From NCBI RefSeq assembly GCF_002221525.1, contig NZ_CP011029.1, forward strand, positions 248,001 to 312,000: a DNA stretch of 64,000 nt, given 5' to 3'. This DNA is from Pseudoalteromonas espejiana DSM 9414. Lineage in GTDB: Bacteria > Pseudomonadota > Gammaproteobacteria > Enterobacterales > Alteromonadaceae. Positions 15,860 through 24,825 of the stretch are shown one piece after another. The notes beneath the pieces were generated by a model that saw only the letters and a program-made list of their open reading frames with translations, ran no database searches and was not told where the DNA came from. The position numbers and the translations under genes were made by a program. Each line of letters opens with the position of its first letter. Position 1 is the first letter of the stretch.

Positions 15860-16759
15860 ATGCGATCATTTAACGATATTCAAACTTTTATAGATGTAGC
15901 TAGTTGCGCCAGCATTTCTGAAGCCGCACGGCAAAACGCGCAAACTCCAGCGGCGGTAAGTGCCGCTATTAAGCGCCTAGAAAAAGATTTAGGAAACGTG
16001 CTGTTTATTCGCTCTACCCGCAGCTTACGATTAAGTGTGGCAGGGGAGCAGTTTTTAAGTTATGCCAAAGATTCACTTTCACTTATTCAACAAGGTGTAG
16101 CCGCAGTGCAAACTGCATTAGGCGAAGTAACAGGAACGCTTCAGGTATCGGCCCCGTGCGATTTAGGGCGTAATAAACTAAGTGAATGGCTTAATGAGTT
16201 TTTAGCGCAATACCCAAATGTAAAACTTAAACTGCATTTAAGTGACGAAGTAAGCGACATTTACAGCCAATCAATTGATATTGCACTGCGCTTTGGTGTA
16301 CCAAAAGATTCGCAGTTAATTGCAGCGCCACTATTTTTAAATAATGCGCGTATTTTAGTGGCCTCTGCTGAATATGTAGCAAAAAATGGATTGCTTACAC
16401 ATCCCCTTAACTTAACGCAGCATACCACCATTACGTTTATGCGCTTTGGTGAGGTGTTTAAAGAGTGGCGATTTTATAAAAATGGCGCGGTGCAAAAAGT
16501 GCAGCTAAATTGCCAACACATAGTAAACGATGGCGAAATGGTTAGGCGCTGGGCGCTAGAGGGCAAAGGCATTGCGTATAAGTCATATTTGGATGTAATT
16601 GATAATTTAGCAAGCGGGGAGCTCGTTCATTTATGCCCACAGTGGCAAAGCGATCCGCTACCGCTTTATATGATGTACGCCGACCGGCGCCAAATGACCC
16701 CGGTGATCACCGCATTTAGGGCGTTTATTCAACACAAAATAACCGCGTTAGTGGGGTAG
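15860..16759 (+). CDS. LysR-family transcriptional regulator
   Basis: A 299-residue LysR protein, starting MRSFNDIQTFIDVAS. The winged helix-turn-helix spans about residues 1-60 (ISEAARQNAQTPAAVSAAIKRLE), followed by the effector domain with TGTLQVSAPCDLGR and DIALRFGVP, as in the CrgA/AaeR-like subgroup. The frame also offers ATG 15803, which would add 19 basic residues (MKNRKRHEKLKHF...) not typical of the family, so the later ATG is preferred; neither has a strong ribosome site. It is divergent from the oxidoreductase/propeller operon, its likely target. Confidence 0.85.
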   Translation: MRSFNDIQTFIDVASCASISEAARQNAQTPAAVSAAIKRLEKDLGNVLFIRSTRSLRLSVAGEQFLSYAKDSLSLIQQGVAAVQTALGEVTGTLQVSAPCDLGRNKLSEWLNEFLAQYPNVKLKLHLSDEVSDIYSQSIDIALRFGVPKDSQLIAAPLFLNNARILVASAEYVAKNGLLTHPLNLTQHTTITFMRFGEVFKEWRFYKNGAVQKVQLNCQHIVNDGEMVRRWALEGKGIAYKSYLDVIDNLASGELVHLCPQWQSDPLPLYMMYADRRQMTPVITAFRAFIQHKITALVG

Positions 16760-16762
16760 TTT

Positions 16763-17221
16763 TTAATCTTTATTTTCTGCGCAGCTGTGGCTAGTTAAAT
16801 CGTTTACCACTAAATCAAGCAGCTGCATAAGCTGTTTAGCTTGCGTAGGGTCTACACTTTCAAACTTACATAATATATTTTTTGGAATATCAGCGGCTTC
16901 GTTTTTAAGGGCTTGTCCACTTTGGGTAAGCTGAATTAGGCGTTTACGCTTATCGTGTTCGTCTTTAATAACAGCCAGCAGAGACTTTTCGGTCATTTTT
17001 TTGAGTATTTGGGTCATAGCGCCGCCATCAATAGCGGTTTTATCTATTAGCTGCGCGATGGTGATTTCGTCTTGCTCCCACAGCGCCATCATCACTACAT
17101 ACTGCGGATACGTTAAGTTAAGTGCAGCCAAAGGCTCACGGTAAGCGCGAGCAATGCTATTTGATGCCATATATAGCCTATGACACAGCTGATTTTTTAA
17201 TTTTAATTGCTCAAACGACAT
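16763..17221 (-). CDS. ohrR: Organic-peroxide-sensing MarR-family repressor
   Basis: A 152-residue MarR regulator beginning MSFEQLKLKNQLCHRLYMASN. Cys13 in NQLC is the peroxide-sensing cysteine of OhrR, and the winged helix follows (TIAQLIDKTAIDGGAMTQILKKM, DKRKRLIQLT). The start at 17221 has GGGAG six bases upstream; an ATG at 17356 would add a low-complexity leader that overlaps the operator region. It is divergent from ohr, the standard arrangement, with two identical palindromes between them. The target and mode of sensing follow from the family. Confidence 0.93.
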   Translation of the reverse strand: MSFEQLKLKNQLCHRLYMASNSIARAYREPLAALNLTYPQYVVMMALWEQDEITIAQLIDKTAIDGGAMTQILKKMTEKSLLAVIKDEHDKRKRLIQLTQSGQALKNEAADIPKNILCKFESVDPTQAKQLMQLLDLVVNDLTSHSCAENKD

Positions 17222-17269
17222 GCCCAACTCCCAACGCGTTAATACTTTAAACTCAAAAAAACATTTTAA

Positions 17270-17281
17270 TTTGCATGCAAA
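17270..17281. promoter_or_regulatory. OhrR operator 1
   Basis: Perfect 12-bp palindrome TTTGCATGCAAA, 49 bases upstream of the ohrR start. It has the same core as operator 2. Confidence 0.8.
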
Positions 17282-17312
17282 GTATTTGCAATTACTATTT
17301 ATCTGCACTATT

Positions 17313-17328
17313 ATTTTGCATGCAAAAT
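17313..17328. promoter_or_regulatory. OhrR operator 2
   Basis: Perfect 16-bp palindrome ATTTTGCATGCAAAAT, 30 bases upstream of the ohr start. Centres of the two operators are about 45 bases apart, so one probably controls ohr and the other ohrR. Confidence 0.85.
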
Positions 17329-17357
17329 AAATTAATTGATAAACTTTGGAGTTCACT

Positions 17358-17786
17358 ATGAATGTATTACAAAACGTTGCCTACACAGCAAAAGCAACTG
17401 CAACCGGTGGCCGTGAAGGTGTAGCTAAATCTGACGATGGCCGTTTAGATGTAAAACTATCAACCCCAAAAGGGCTAGGTGGCGACAACGGGCAAGGCAC
17501 TAACCCAGAGCAGTTATTTGCAGCAGGTTATGCAGCGTGTTTTATTGGCGCACTAAAATTTGTAGCAGGTAGCGAAAAAGTTGAACTACCAAGTGATACA
17601 CACATTAATTCTGAAGTATCTATTGGCGCGATTGAAGGCGGTTTTGGTATTGCAGTTAAATTAGCGGTATCACTCGGTGATATGGATAAAGCGGCAGCGC
17701 AAGAACTTGTAAATAAAGCACACCAAGTATGCCCATACTCAAACGCTACACGCGGTAACATTGAAGTAGAGCTTTCGGTTATTTAA
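17358..17786 (+). CDS. ohr: Organic hydroperoxide reductase Ohr
   Basis: A 142-residue Ohr/OsmC-family thiol peroxidase that reduces organic and lipid hydroperoxides in the cytoplasm. The redox cysteines are C61 in YAACFIGAL and C125 in HQVCPYSNATRGN, and the N-terminal YTAKATATGGREG is typical. The start at 17358 has GGAG six bases upstream; the in-frame ATG at 17346 lacks one. Transcription is likely held by OhrR on the palindromes just upstream and released by organic peroxides. Confidence 0.96.
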   Translation: MNVLQNVAYTAKATATGGREGVAKSDDGRLDVKLSTPKGLGGDNGQGTNPEQLFAAGYAACFIGALKFVAGSEKVELPSDTHINSEVSIGAIEGGFGIAVKLAVSLGDMDKAAAQELVNKAHQVCPYSNATRGNIEVELSVI

Positions 17787-17804
17787 TTATCTAATTAGAT
17801 AATT
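17785..17804. repeat. Perfect 20-bp palindrome at the ohr stop codon
   Basis: AATTATCTAATTAGATAATT overlaps the TAA of ohr and precedes the GC-rich terminator. It has only AT-rich pairing plus two CT/AG steps, so a role is uncertain. Confidence 0.4.
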
Positions 17805-17806
17805 TT

Positions 17807-17839
17807 AAAAGCCCAGTGGTTTTGCCACTGGGCTTTTTT
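17807..17839 (+). terminator. Rho-independent terminator of ohr
   Basis: Stem AAAAGCCCAGTGG / CCACTGGGCTTTT with a five-base loop, followed by a T-run. Confidence 0.93.
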
Positions 17840-17878
17840 GTGCGCTGCAATTTAGCAGAGTTTCTACGCTTACAAATA

Positions 17879-17900
17879 AATATACGAAAAATCGTATATT
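17879..17900. promoter_or_regulatory. Candidate ArsR operator
   Basis: Inverted repeat AATATACGA-AAAA-TCGTATATT, perfect over nine bases, about 60 bases upstream of arsR. Size and position fit autoregulation by an ArsR/SmtB repressor. Confidence 0.65.
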
Positions 17901-17960
17901 CACTATTCCATATATCCTAATTTTGTTTTATTGTATGCACACTAACTAAACGAGGATGCT

Positions 17961-18314
17961 ATGGAACAACTCAACCCACTTCAATTTTACAAATGCTTAG
18001 CCGACGATACGCGCTTAAAAGCCATGTTATTAATTAGCCATGAGCAAGAGCTATGTGTGTGTGAGCTTGTTGCTGCGCTTGAGCTTAGCCAGCCTAAAGT
18101 GTCGCGCCACTTAGCACAGCTTAGGCAATGTGGCTTATTGAGCGACCGTAAGCAAAATCAATGGGTGTACTACAGCATTAATAAAGCCCTGCCACAGTGG
18201 GCTCTTAGTGTATTAACACAAACCAAAGATGAAAATTCTGCGTTTTATAACGACGATTTAAATCGACTCAATGCAATGGGTAATCGCCCAGAGCGTGCAG
18301 CAAGCTGCTGTTAA
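17961..18314 (+). CDS. arsR: ArsR/SmtB-family arsenite-responsive repressor
   Basis: A 117-residue winged-helix repressor: LADDTRLKAMLL at the N-terminus, the metalloid-binding motif ELCVCEL (C32, C34), recognition helix SQPKVSRHLAQL and wing QNQWVYYSI. The protein ends in RAASCC, extra cysteines that may add a third ligand. It heads an operon with an ArsJ-associated GAPDH and arsJ, so it likely responds to arsenite and derepresses arsenate detoxification. An inverted repeat upstream is the probable operator. Confidence 0.92.
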   Translation: MEQLNPLQFYKCLADDTRLKAMLLISHEQELCVCELVAALELSQPKVSRHLAQLRQCGLLSDRKQNQWVYYSINKALPQWALSVLTQTKDENSAFYNDDLNRLNAMGNRPERAASCC

Positions 18315-18352
18315 TTAAGTAAATTGATATAACTTTACTAAAGGTATTTATT

Positions 18353-19363
18353 ATGACAATTAAAGTAGGTATTAACGGCTTTGGCCGTATGGGACGTTTA
18401 ACACTGCGCGCGGCATTAGAGTGGCCAGAAGTAGAATTTATTAAAGTAAACGATGTTGCAGGCGATGCTAAAACACATGCCCATTTATTAGAGTTTGACT
18501 CAGTGCACGGGCGTTTAGCGCACAGCGTTACAGCAAACGAGAATAGCTTTAGTGTGGGTAAACACACTATTGCCGTTACCAATAACAAAACCATTAACGA
18601 CACCGATTGGTCTGATTGCGATGTAGTAATAGAAGCCAGCGGTAAAATGAAAACCACTGAGCTGTTAAATCAATATTTAGCACAAGGTGTTAAGCGCGTT
18701 GTAGTAACCGCACCAGTAAAAGAAGACGGCATTTTAAATGTGGTTATGGGTGTTAACGATAATTTATATAACCCAGATGAGCACAAAATTGTTACAGCGG
18801 CTTCGTGTACTACTAACTGTTTAGCGCCAATTGTAAAAGTACTACAAGAAAAAGTAGGCATTAAGCACGGCTCAATGACCACTATTCACGATATTACCAA
18901 TACCCAAACTATTATTGATGCGCCACATAAAGACTTACGTCGTGCCCGTTCGTGCGGTACTAGTTTAATACCCACCACAACAGGTAGCGCAACAGCCATT
19001 ACGCATATATTCCCTGAGCTAAAAGGCAAGTTAAATGGCCATGCCGTGCGCGTACCTTTAACTAACGCATCAATTACCGACTGTGTATTTGAGCTTGAGC
19101 GTGGTGTAACTGCAACTGAGGTGAATGAATGGTTTGCTCAAGCGTCTAAAAACGAGCTTGCAGGTGTATTAGGTTACGAAGAAAAACCGCTGGTATCGAT
19201 TGATTACAAAACCGATCCGCGTAGTAGCATTATTGATGCACTATCTACCATGGTTATTAATAATACCCAGCTTAAATTATACGCTTGGTACGATAACGAA
19301 TGGGGCTACGCTAATCGTACCGCCGAGCTTATGCTTAAAGTTGCTAAAAGCGACTTGGTTTAA
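18353..19363 (+). CDS. ArsJ-associated glyceraldehyde-3-phosphate dehydrogenase
   Basis: A 336-residue GAPDH: NAD-binding INGFGRMGR (residues 7-15), catalytic Cys in SCTTNC (C152), catalytic His in IHDIT (H179) and WYDNEWGY near the C-terminus. Its place between arsR and arsJ marks it as the arsenic-specific paralogue that uses arsenate instead of phosphate to form 1-arseno-3-phosphoglycerate, the substrate exported by ArsJ. Spacing is 38 bases after arsR and 29 before arsJ. The housekeeping GAPDH must lie elsewhere; the arsenic role is inferred from context. Confidence 0.92.
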   Translation: MTIKVGINGFGRMGRLTLRAALEWPEVEFIKVNDVAGDAKTHAHLLEFDSVHGRLAHSVTANENSFSVGKHTIAVTNNKTINDTDWSDCDVVIEASGKMKTTELLNQYLAQGVKRVVVTAPVKEDGILNVVMGVNDNLYNPDEHKIVTAASCTTNCLAPIVKVLQEKVGIKHGSMTTIHDITNTQTIIDAPHKDLRRARSCGTSLIPTTTGSATAITHIFPELKGKLNGHAVRVPLTNASITDCVFELERGVTATEVNEWFAQASKNELAGVLGYEEKPLVSIDYKTDPRSSIIDALSTMVINNTQLKLYAWYDNEWGYANRTAELMLKVAKSDLV

Positions 19364-19392
19364 CCATTTATAAGGTTTAAAGGGCTTTAACC

Positions 19393-20610
19393 ATGTTTGA
19401 GCAACTTGCTAATTTACCTACAGCAATAAAACAGTATTTAATTATTACCGGTAATTACTGGGCATTTACCTTAACCGATGGCGCACTGCGTATGCTGGTG
19501 GTGCTGCATTTTCATCAGTTAGGGTATGGTGCGTTGGCTATTGCCATGCTGTTTTTGTTTTACGAAATTTTTGGTGTGATCACCAATTTAGTGGGCGGTT
19601 GGCTTGGGGCTCATTTAGGCCTTAATAAAACCATGAACTTTGGCTTGGCGCTGCAAATAATGGCGCTTGCCATGTTATGCGCGCCAAGTGAATGGCTTAC
19701 AGTGGCTTATGTTATGGCGGCGCAAGCGCTTAGCGGTATAGCAAAAGACTTAAATAAAATGAGTGCCAAAAGCGCCATTAAACACTTAGTGCCCGAGGGA
19801 GAAAGCGGCCAAGGCCAGCTGTACAAATGGGTGGCTATTTTAACGGGCTCTAAAAATGCGTTAAAAGGGGTCGGCTTCTTTTTAGGCGGGTTACTACTTA
19901 CGGTACTGGGGTTTGTAGGGGCTTTAAAAGCACTTATTATACTACTTACTATTGCGTGGATGATTAGCGTTGTATTTTTAAAAGGCGACATGGGTAAAGC
20001 TAAAAATAAGCCCAAGTTTAAAGAGCTATTTTCTAAATCTCGTGCAATAAATTTATTAAGTGCAGCACGATTATGTTTGTTTGCCGCGCGTGATGTGTGG
20101 TTTGTAGTGGCTTTACCTATTTATTTAGCCCAGCAGTTTAACTGGAACTTTTGGTGGGTGAGTGGCTTTATGGCACTTTGGGTGATTGGTTATGGCGGCG
20201 TGCAATCGCAAGCGCCACGTATTACTGGCACCAGTAATTCAAACGTTGATACTGTTAAACATGCGTATTTATGGGTGTTGCTATTAAGTGGTGTAACTGC
20301 ACTTTTAGCACTACTTATGCAATTTGATGTTGCTGTGCATGCCACCTTGATTATAGGTTTACTTATATTTGGCGGTGTATTTGCAGTTAACTCATCAGTA
20401 CATAGTTATTTAATTGTCAGCTTTGCTAAAAGCGATGGTGTATCGCTTGATGTTGGCTTTTATTATATGGCCAATGCCATGGGACGTTTACTGGGTACCG
20501 TGCTTTCGGGGTGGGTGTTTCAGGTTTATAGTTTTGTAGCGTGTTTATGGGTGAGCGTTGCGCTACTGATTGGTGCCACAATTACCACGGCAATTTTGGC
20601 CAAGCGTTAG
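19393..20610 (+). CDS. arsJ: Organoarsenical efflux MFS transporter ArsJ
   Basis: A 405-residue MFS protein with about 10-12 membrane helices. The N-terminal stretch NYWAFTLTDGALRMLVVLHFH, the ALSGIAKDLNKMSAKS loop and AARDVWFVVALPIYL are ArsJ hallmarks. ArsJ exports 1-arseno-3-phosphoglycerate, which then breaks down to arsenate outside the cell, so together with the upstream GAPDH it gives arsenate resistance without reduction to arsenite. Last gene of the arsR operon; no arsC or arsB is next to it. Confidence 0.94.
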   Translation: MFEQLANLPTAIKQYLIITGNYWAFTLTDGALRMLVVLHFHQLGYGALAIAMLFLFYEIFGVITNLVGGWLGAHLGLNKTMNFGLALQIMALAMLCAPSEWLTVAYVMAAQALSGIAKDLNKMSAKSAIKHLVPEGESGQGQLYKWVAILTGSKNALKGVGFFLGGLLLTVLGFVGALKALIILLTIAWMISVVFLKGDMGKAKNKPKFKELFSKSRAINLLSAARLCLFAARDVWFVVALPIYLAQQFNWNFWWVSGFMALWVIGYGGVQSQAPRITGTSNSNVDTVKHAYLWVLLLSGVTALLALLMQFDVAVHATLIIGLLIFGGVFAVNSSVHSYLIVSFAKSDGVSLDVGFYYMANAMGRLLGTVLSGWVFQVYSFVACLWVSVALLIGATITTAILAKR

Positions 20611-20709
20611 GCTTGATTGTGCAAAATACCTAAATTATTTTATGTTATTAATGGCTTCACTCAGTTTATATATTAAACTGTAGGCGTATTTTAATAAAAG
20701 GTAATATAA

Positions 20710-22830
20710 GTGCGAGAAATCACGTTAGCAAAAAAGTTATTATGGATAACAGTAGGTAGTACATTTTTAACAGTATTAGTACTTTCTGGGGTTTTATGGT
20801 GGCAGATGTCATTAAACAGCGAGGCGCTCGCTAAAGAGTCTGAGGAGTACATTGTGGCTGAGGTTGAGCAAAAGCTTAACGCCAATGCTGCAGCCTACGG
20901 CGAAAAAATAGCTGGTTTTATTAACGAAGCTTACCGAGTTCCAAACTCTTTAGCTGCATTACTTGGTGATGCGGCTAAAACGCAAACCTTAGACCGTGAT
21001 ACCGTAGTGAGTATTAACCGCTCTATTTTAGAAAAAAACCAGTTTTTATCTTCTATTTATTCGCAGTTTGAAGCGAACGCCTTTGACGGACAAGACGCCC
21101 AATTTAAACAAGGTTTTAAACACTCTGTTAATGGCGATGGCACGTTAGAGGTGTATATAACGCGCGATCAAAACGGCAACATTGAGCAACAAAAAGTAGC
21201 TAACGCTGCCGATAAATACCTAACCTCTTTAAACGAGTTTGGTATTCGCGAAGCGCATTGGTACTTGTGTGCAAAAGACACGCTAAAGCCGTGTATTATG
21301 GAACCGTACTTATACGAGATCCCATCTGGCGACTCTGTCATGCTAACATCATTAACCGTGCCAATTATTAAATCTGGCCGCTTTATTGGTTTAGCTGGCG
21401 CTGATTTAACGCTACCTACCTTTCAGGGCTTAACCGAAAAACTCTCGAGCGAGCTATACAACGGCCAAGCTAAAGTAACTCTGCTTAGTGACATTGGTTT
21501 AATTGTAGGTAGCAGCCATTATAAATCTAAATTAGGCCGCCCGTTTAAAGAAGCGGTTAGCAGCAATACTTACCGTGAGCTGGTTAAATTTAAAGGTCAA
21601 CATGGCTTGTTTAAAACACCTAGCGAGTACCTAGTTAATTACCCTATAAATATTAAGCTTGCTAATACACAGTGGAGCCTGCTTATTGAAGTGCCAAGCA
21701 ATTTAGCACTTGAAGGGCCTAATGCTCTAGCTAAAAACATGAGTGACTCGGCTAATCAGCTTGGTTTAGTTATTTTAATAACGGGCGCCGTTATTGCTGT
21801 TATTGCCTTTATTATTATGAAAATAGTAGTAGGCTCTGTGGTTGCCCCACTTGAGCAAATTCAACAGCGTGTAGATAACCTTGCCAGCTCTGAGGGCGAC
21901 TTAACACACACTCTCCACGTTGATACGCATGCAGAACTTATAGCCCTTGCTGGTGGATTTAATGCCTTTTTAACTAAATTACGTGGCTTAATTGCAGAGC
22001 TAAAAGATGTTTCATCGCAAACTAAGCATCAAGGCGAAATAGCGCAGCATATTGCTATTGATACTAAGCATAACGTGCAATCGCAATTTCAAGAAATTGA
22101 AAGCGTGGTAACCGCCATGAACGAAATGAGCGCTACTGCACTTGAAGTTGCAAGAGCCTCTGAGCAATCAGCACAACAAGCGGATGAAATAAATGGTTTA
22201 GTGGTAAGTAGTGAGTCGAGCTTGTCATCGGCTATGAGCCAAGTTAAAACCATGTCTGAAGAAATAAAAGAAGCTAACCAAGCCGTTGAAAAAGTGGCGT
22301 CGCGTAGTAAAGACATTACACAAATTTTAGATGTAATCAGAACTATTTCAGAGCAAACAAACTTACTTGCACTGAATGCAGCCATTGAAGCAGCACGTGC
22401 TGGCGAGCATGGCCGAGGTTTTGCGGTTGTTGCCGATGAAGTACGCGCACTTGCTTCTAAAACCCGTTCATCTACCGATGATATTAGCCAGCTTATTGAT
22501 AGCTTATTGTTAGAAGTAGGTAATGCATCTACCGTGATTGAAAAAGGCGTAGTACGGGCTGAAAGCGCAGTAGACGAAACCTCAGTTGCTTTTGATGCAC
22601 TGCATAGCGTGGTAGTAAAAGTAGACGAAATTACTAATCAAATTACGCACATTGCCACCGCAGCTGAAGAGCAAAGCTTAGTAACCGAAGAGATAAACCG
22701 TAACCTAACGCTTATCTCTGATGCGGCATCGCAGCTTGCTGATTTATCTACCCAAGCGGGCGATAGCAGCGAAGCGCTTAATGCATTGGTAGCGCAGCAA
22801 GATAGCGAGCTTAATAAGCTTAAAACGTAA
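20710..22830 (+). CDS. Methyl-accepting chemotaxis protein with periplasmic dCACHE-like sensor
   Basis: A 706-residue transmembrane chemoreceptor. TM1 is at about residues 10-30 and TM2 at about 348-372. Between them lies a 310-residue double-CACHE-like domain ([22 protein letters not shown] is typical of the membrane-distal ligand pocket). A HAMP domain follows (about 373-425) and then the signalling domain with hairpin tip [33 protein letters not shown], split here by description only. Start is GTG with AAGG eight bases upstream. Ligand unknown; dCACHE receptors often bind amino acids or other small organics. Monocistronic, with a strong terminator. Confidence 0.93.
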   Translation: MREITLAKKLLWITVGSTFLTVLVLSGVLWWQMSLNSEALAKESEEYIVAEVEQKLNANAAAYGEKIAGFINEAYRVPNSLAALLGDAAKTQTLDRDTVVSINRSILEKNQFLSSIYSQFEANAFDGQDAQFKQGFKHSVNGDGTLEVYITRDQNGNIEQQKVANAADKYLTSLNEFGIREAHWYLCAKDTLKPCIMEPYLYEIPSGDSVMLTSLTVPIIKSGRFIGLAGADLTLPTFQGLTEKLSSELYNGQAKVTLLSDIGLIVGSSHYKSKLGRPFKEAVSSNTYRELVKFKGQHGLFKTPSEYLVNYPINIKLANTQWSLLIEVPSNLALEGPNALAKNMSDSANQLGLVILITGAVIAVIAFIIMKIVVGSVVAPLEQIQQRVDNLASSEGDLTHTLHVDTHAELIALAGGFNAFLTKLRGLIAELKDVSSQTKHQGEIAQHIAIDTKHNVQSQFQEIESVVTAMNEMSATALEVARASEQSAQQADEINGLVVSSESSLSSAMSQVKTMSEEIKEANQAVEKVASRSKDITQILDVIRTISEQTNLLALNAAIEAARAGEHGRGFAVVADEVRALASKTRSSTDDISQLIDSLLLEVGNASTVIEKGVVRAESAVDETSVAFDALHSVVVKVDEITNQITHIATAAEEQSLVTEEINRNLTLISDAASQLADLSTQAGDSSEALNALVAQQDSELNKLKT

Positions 22831-22843
22831 AAAAGTAAGATAT

Positions 22844-22882
22844 AAAAAAGCGGCTAATTCAGTGTGAATTAGCCGCTTTTTT
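22844..22882 (+). terminator. Rho-independent terminator after the chemoreceptor
   Basis: Perfect stem AAAAAAGCGGCTAATTCA / TGAATTAGCCGCTTTTTT around a three-base loop; symmetric A/T tracts allow use from both strands. Confidence 0.93.
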
Positions 22883-22918
22883 TTGTTGAGACTTTTTAGT
22901 TGTGAGTAATGCGAAAAG

Positions 22919-23506
22919 TTATAGTTTTTTGATCAAGGCAAACATTTGGTTGATCATCGGCTGTGCTAATTGCTCAACCCCTGGGCGGTTAAAATAGCCA
23001 CGCAGCCCAGTAAATTGAACCTGAAAAAACTGCGCATATTCAAGTGCCGTAAGGTTACTGCTCAGCTCATTATTTTTAATAGCTTGCGCAAACAAGGTGG
23101 TTAGGTAGGCTTCAAACTTTGCCGATAAGTCTAAACTCAGCTCATATAAAGAGGCATCTTTTTCTGCAAATTCACTGTTTGCTTTTACCAACATACAAAT
23201 AGCACTTGGGCTACAGTCTTTGGTTTTAATTATTACGTTTTCTACAAACGCACGCAAACCACCTATAACAGTGTCAGAGCTTGCTAAAAAGCCATCAATT
23301 TGGCTTTTCATTTGAACGGTGTAGTCTTTTAAAGACTCACTATATAAGCCTTCTTTAGAGCCAAACGCCGCATAAATACTGCCTGGGCGCATATTAATTG
23401 CTTCTTGTAAATCACGGGTTGAGGTAGCTGTAAACCCCTTTTCCCAAAACAATTGGCTTGCAACGCGAATTACATTCTCGCGTTCAAATTTAACTTTGTT
23501 AGCCAT
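22919..23506 (-). CDS. TetR-family repressor
   Basis: A 195-residue TetR regulator. The DNA-binding domain (about 8-55) reads IRVASQLFWEKGFTATSTRDLQEAINMRPGSIYAAFGSKEGLY, a textbook helix-turn-helix described here in pieces, followed by an all-helical ligand domain with Cys102 in SAICMLV. It is divergent from an AhpD-like protein, and two copies of TTGAAC-N4-GCTCAA lie between the genes, so it most likely represses that gene and itself. Some relatives sense electrophiles or oxidants via cysteine; this is only suggested here. Confidence 0.88.
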   Translation of the reverse strand: MANKVKFERENVIRVASQLFWEKGFTATSTRDLQEAINMRPGSIYAAFGSKEGLYSESLKDYTVQMKSQIDGFLASSDTVIGGLRAFVENVIIKTKDCSPSAICMLVKANSEFAEKDASLYELSLDLSAKFEAYLTTLFAQAIKNNELSSNLTALEYAQFFQVQFTGLRGYFNRPGVEQLAQPMINQMFALIKKL

Positions 23507-23522
23507 TTTAATCTCGACTATT

Positions 23523-23538
23523 TTGAACGTATGCTCAA
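23523..23538. promoter_or_regulatory. Candidate TetR operator, copy 1
   Basis: TTGAACGTATGCTCAA, an imperfect dyad (TTGAAC/GCTCAA) in the TetR/AhpD-like divergent promoter. Confidence 0.6.
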
Positions 23539-23545
23539 TTTTAAC

Positions 23546-23561
23546 TTGAACAGTCGCTCAA
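23546..23561. promoter_or_regulatory. Candidate TetR operator, copy 2
   Basis: TTGAACAGTCGCTCAA, the same arms as copy 1 with a different four-base spacer; centres are 23 bases apart, about two helical turns. Confidence 0.6.
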
Positions 23562-23638
23562 AATCAAATAGTATGTGTCTCGAAGTTACTTAACCAGACA
23601 TCAGGTTACTAAAACACATTAATTTATTGGAGCAGAAC

Positions 23639-24181
23639 ATGGCAGAATTTACGTTATATACTCAAGACAACGCACCTGAAGAATCAAAATCGCTTATGGC
23701 TGATTCAGTAGCAGCATTTGGCATGGTGCCTAACCTTCACGCAGTAATGGCAGAAGCGCCTACGCTACTTAAAGGCTACCAAGTACTGCACGACTTATTT
23801 CAAAAAACATCGTTTAACGCAGAAGAGCTAACAGTTGTATGGCAGTCAATTAACGTTGAACACGAGTGTCATTACTGTGTACCAGCGCACAGCGCAATTG
23901 CCGCTTCAATGAAAGTTGACCAAGGTATTGTTGATGCACTAGTAAACAAAACACCACTTGTCGACGCAAAACTTGAAACACTACGTGAAACAACGCTTGC
24001 AATGACACGCGATCGCGGCGTAATTAGCGATGAGCAAATTGAGAAGTTTTTTGCAGCAGGTTATGGTAAACAGCAACTACTAGAAATTATTGTTGGCTTA
24101 TCGCAAAAAGTAATGAGCAATTACACAAACCACCTTGCAGATACACCAGTTGACGAACCATTTAAAAAGTTTGCTAAATAA
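23639..24181 (+). CDS. Carboxymuconolactone decarboxylase/AhpD-like peroxidase-family protein
   Basis: A 180-residue all-helical CMD-family protein with the complete AhpD motif EXXCXXCXXXH in EHECHYCVPAH (C77, C80, H84). The first half has the AAFGMVPNLHAVMAEAP signature seen in alkylhydroperoxidase-like proteins. It probably acts as a thiol peroxidase or disulfide reductase. The start at 23639 has GGAG six bases upstream; the in-frame ATG at 23627 overlaps that site. Divergent from and probably controlled by the TetR protein. Confidence 0.88.
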   Translation: MAEFTLYTQDNAPEESKSLMADSVAAFGMVPNLHAVMAEAPTLLKGYQVLHDLFQKTSFNAEELTVVWQSINVEHECHYCVPAHSAIAASMKVDQGIVDALVNKTPLVDAKLETLRETTLAMTRDRGVISDEQIEKFFAAGYGKQQLLEIIVGLSQKVMSNYTNHLADTPVDEPFKKFAK

Positions 24182-24200
24182 TAGCGATTTTATAAATAAC

Positions 24201-24224
24201 AAAGGCAGCCTAGGCTGCCTTTTT
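24201..24224. terminator. Bidirectional rho-independent terminator
   Basis: AAAGGCAGCC-TA-GGCTGCCTTT followed by more T; lies between the convergent AhpD-like and DUF1579-like genes. Confidence 0.88.
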
Positions 24225-24241
24225 GTGTTTTAAATGCAAAA

Positions 24242-24772
24242 TTATTTAAATTTAACGGTTTTTGTACTGCGAGTATAAATACGCTGCTCGGGCTTAGTCC
24301 ATTCACCCTTTTTTAAATATGAGGTTGAGACTACAAATTTATCGTCTTTTAATTCACTCATCGACTTAACCTTAGTAATCCCATCTTGACTGCCTGTCAC
24401 GTCTTCATAGGCTACAAATTGAGTCGGGCTGAGCACTTTCATGGTGCCTTTTGTGTAAAACCCTGCGGTAGTGAAATAGTAAAACACCAATGACTCTTTT
24501 TTACTGTCGTAAAAAATCATCGATTCACCACCATATTCGCCTTCATTAATAGAGTGCTTGGTATGTATAGCTTTACCATTTAATGCGCGCTCCCATCGGC
24601 CAACATCTTGTACTGGTTTGGCACCTTCAGGCACTTTAAAGTCGGCCTGCCAAGTGCCTAAATAAGGCTTAAATACGGCAAGTTCTTTATCAAGGTTGGT
24701 TGGGGCATCGGATGCATAGCTGCTAATTGTGTATAAGCATAATACTAAGAATAGGGCTTTAAAATATGTCAT
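24242..24772 (-). CDS. Exported DUF1579-like (lipocalin-type) protein
   Basis: A 176-residue protein with a signal peptide (YFKALFLVLCLYTISSYAS). The mature part reads LAVFKPYLGTWQADFK, GRWERALNGKAIHTKHSI, ESMIFYDSKKESLVFYYFTTAGF and so on, alternating strands with a GTW motif as in DUF1579 and other small beta-barrel proteins that bind hydrophobic or haem-like ligands. Monocistronic. Function unknown; the fold is inferred from the motif pattern. Confidence 0.75.
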   Translation of the reverse strand: MTYFKALFLVLCLYTISSYASDAPTNLDKELAVFKPYLGTWQADFKVPEGAKPVQDVGRWERALNGKAIHTKHSINEGEYGGESMIFYDSKKESLVFYYFTTAGFYTKGTMKVLSPTQFVAYEDVTGSQDGITKVKSMSELKDDKFVVSTSYLKKGEWTKPEQRIYTRSTKTVKFK

Positions 24773-24825
24773 AATTTGGCTCTTATTATTTTGGTTTAAC
24801 AGCTTTTAGTATAGGCGAACATTAA

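Noticed and set aside
17785..17804. AATTATCTAATTAGATAATT as a regulator site
   Set aside because: It lies at the stop codon just before a terminator, has almost only A/T pairs, and no promoter is near; listed as a repeat only.
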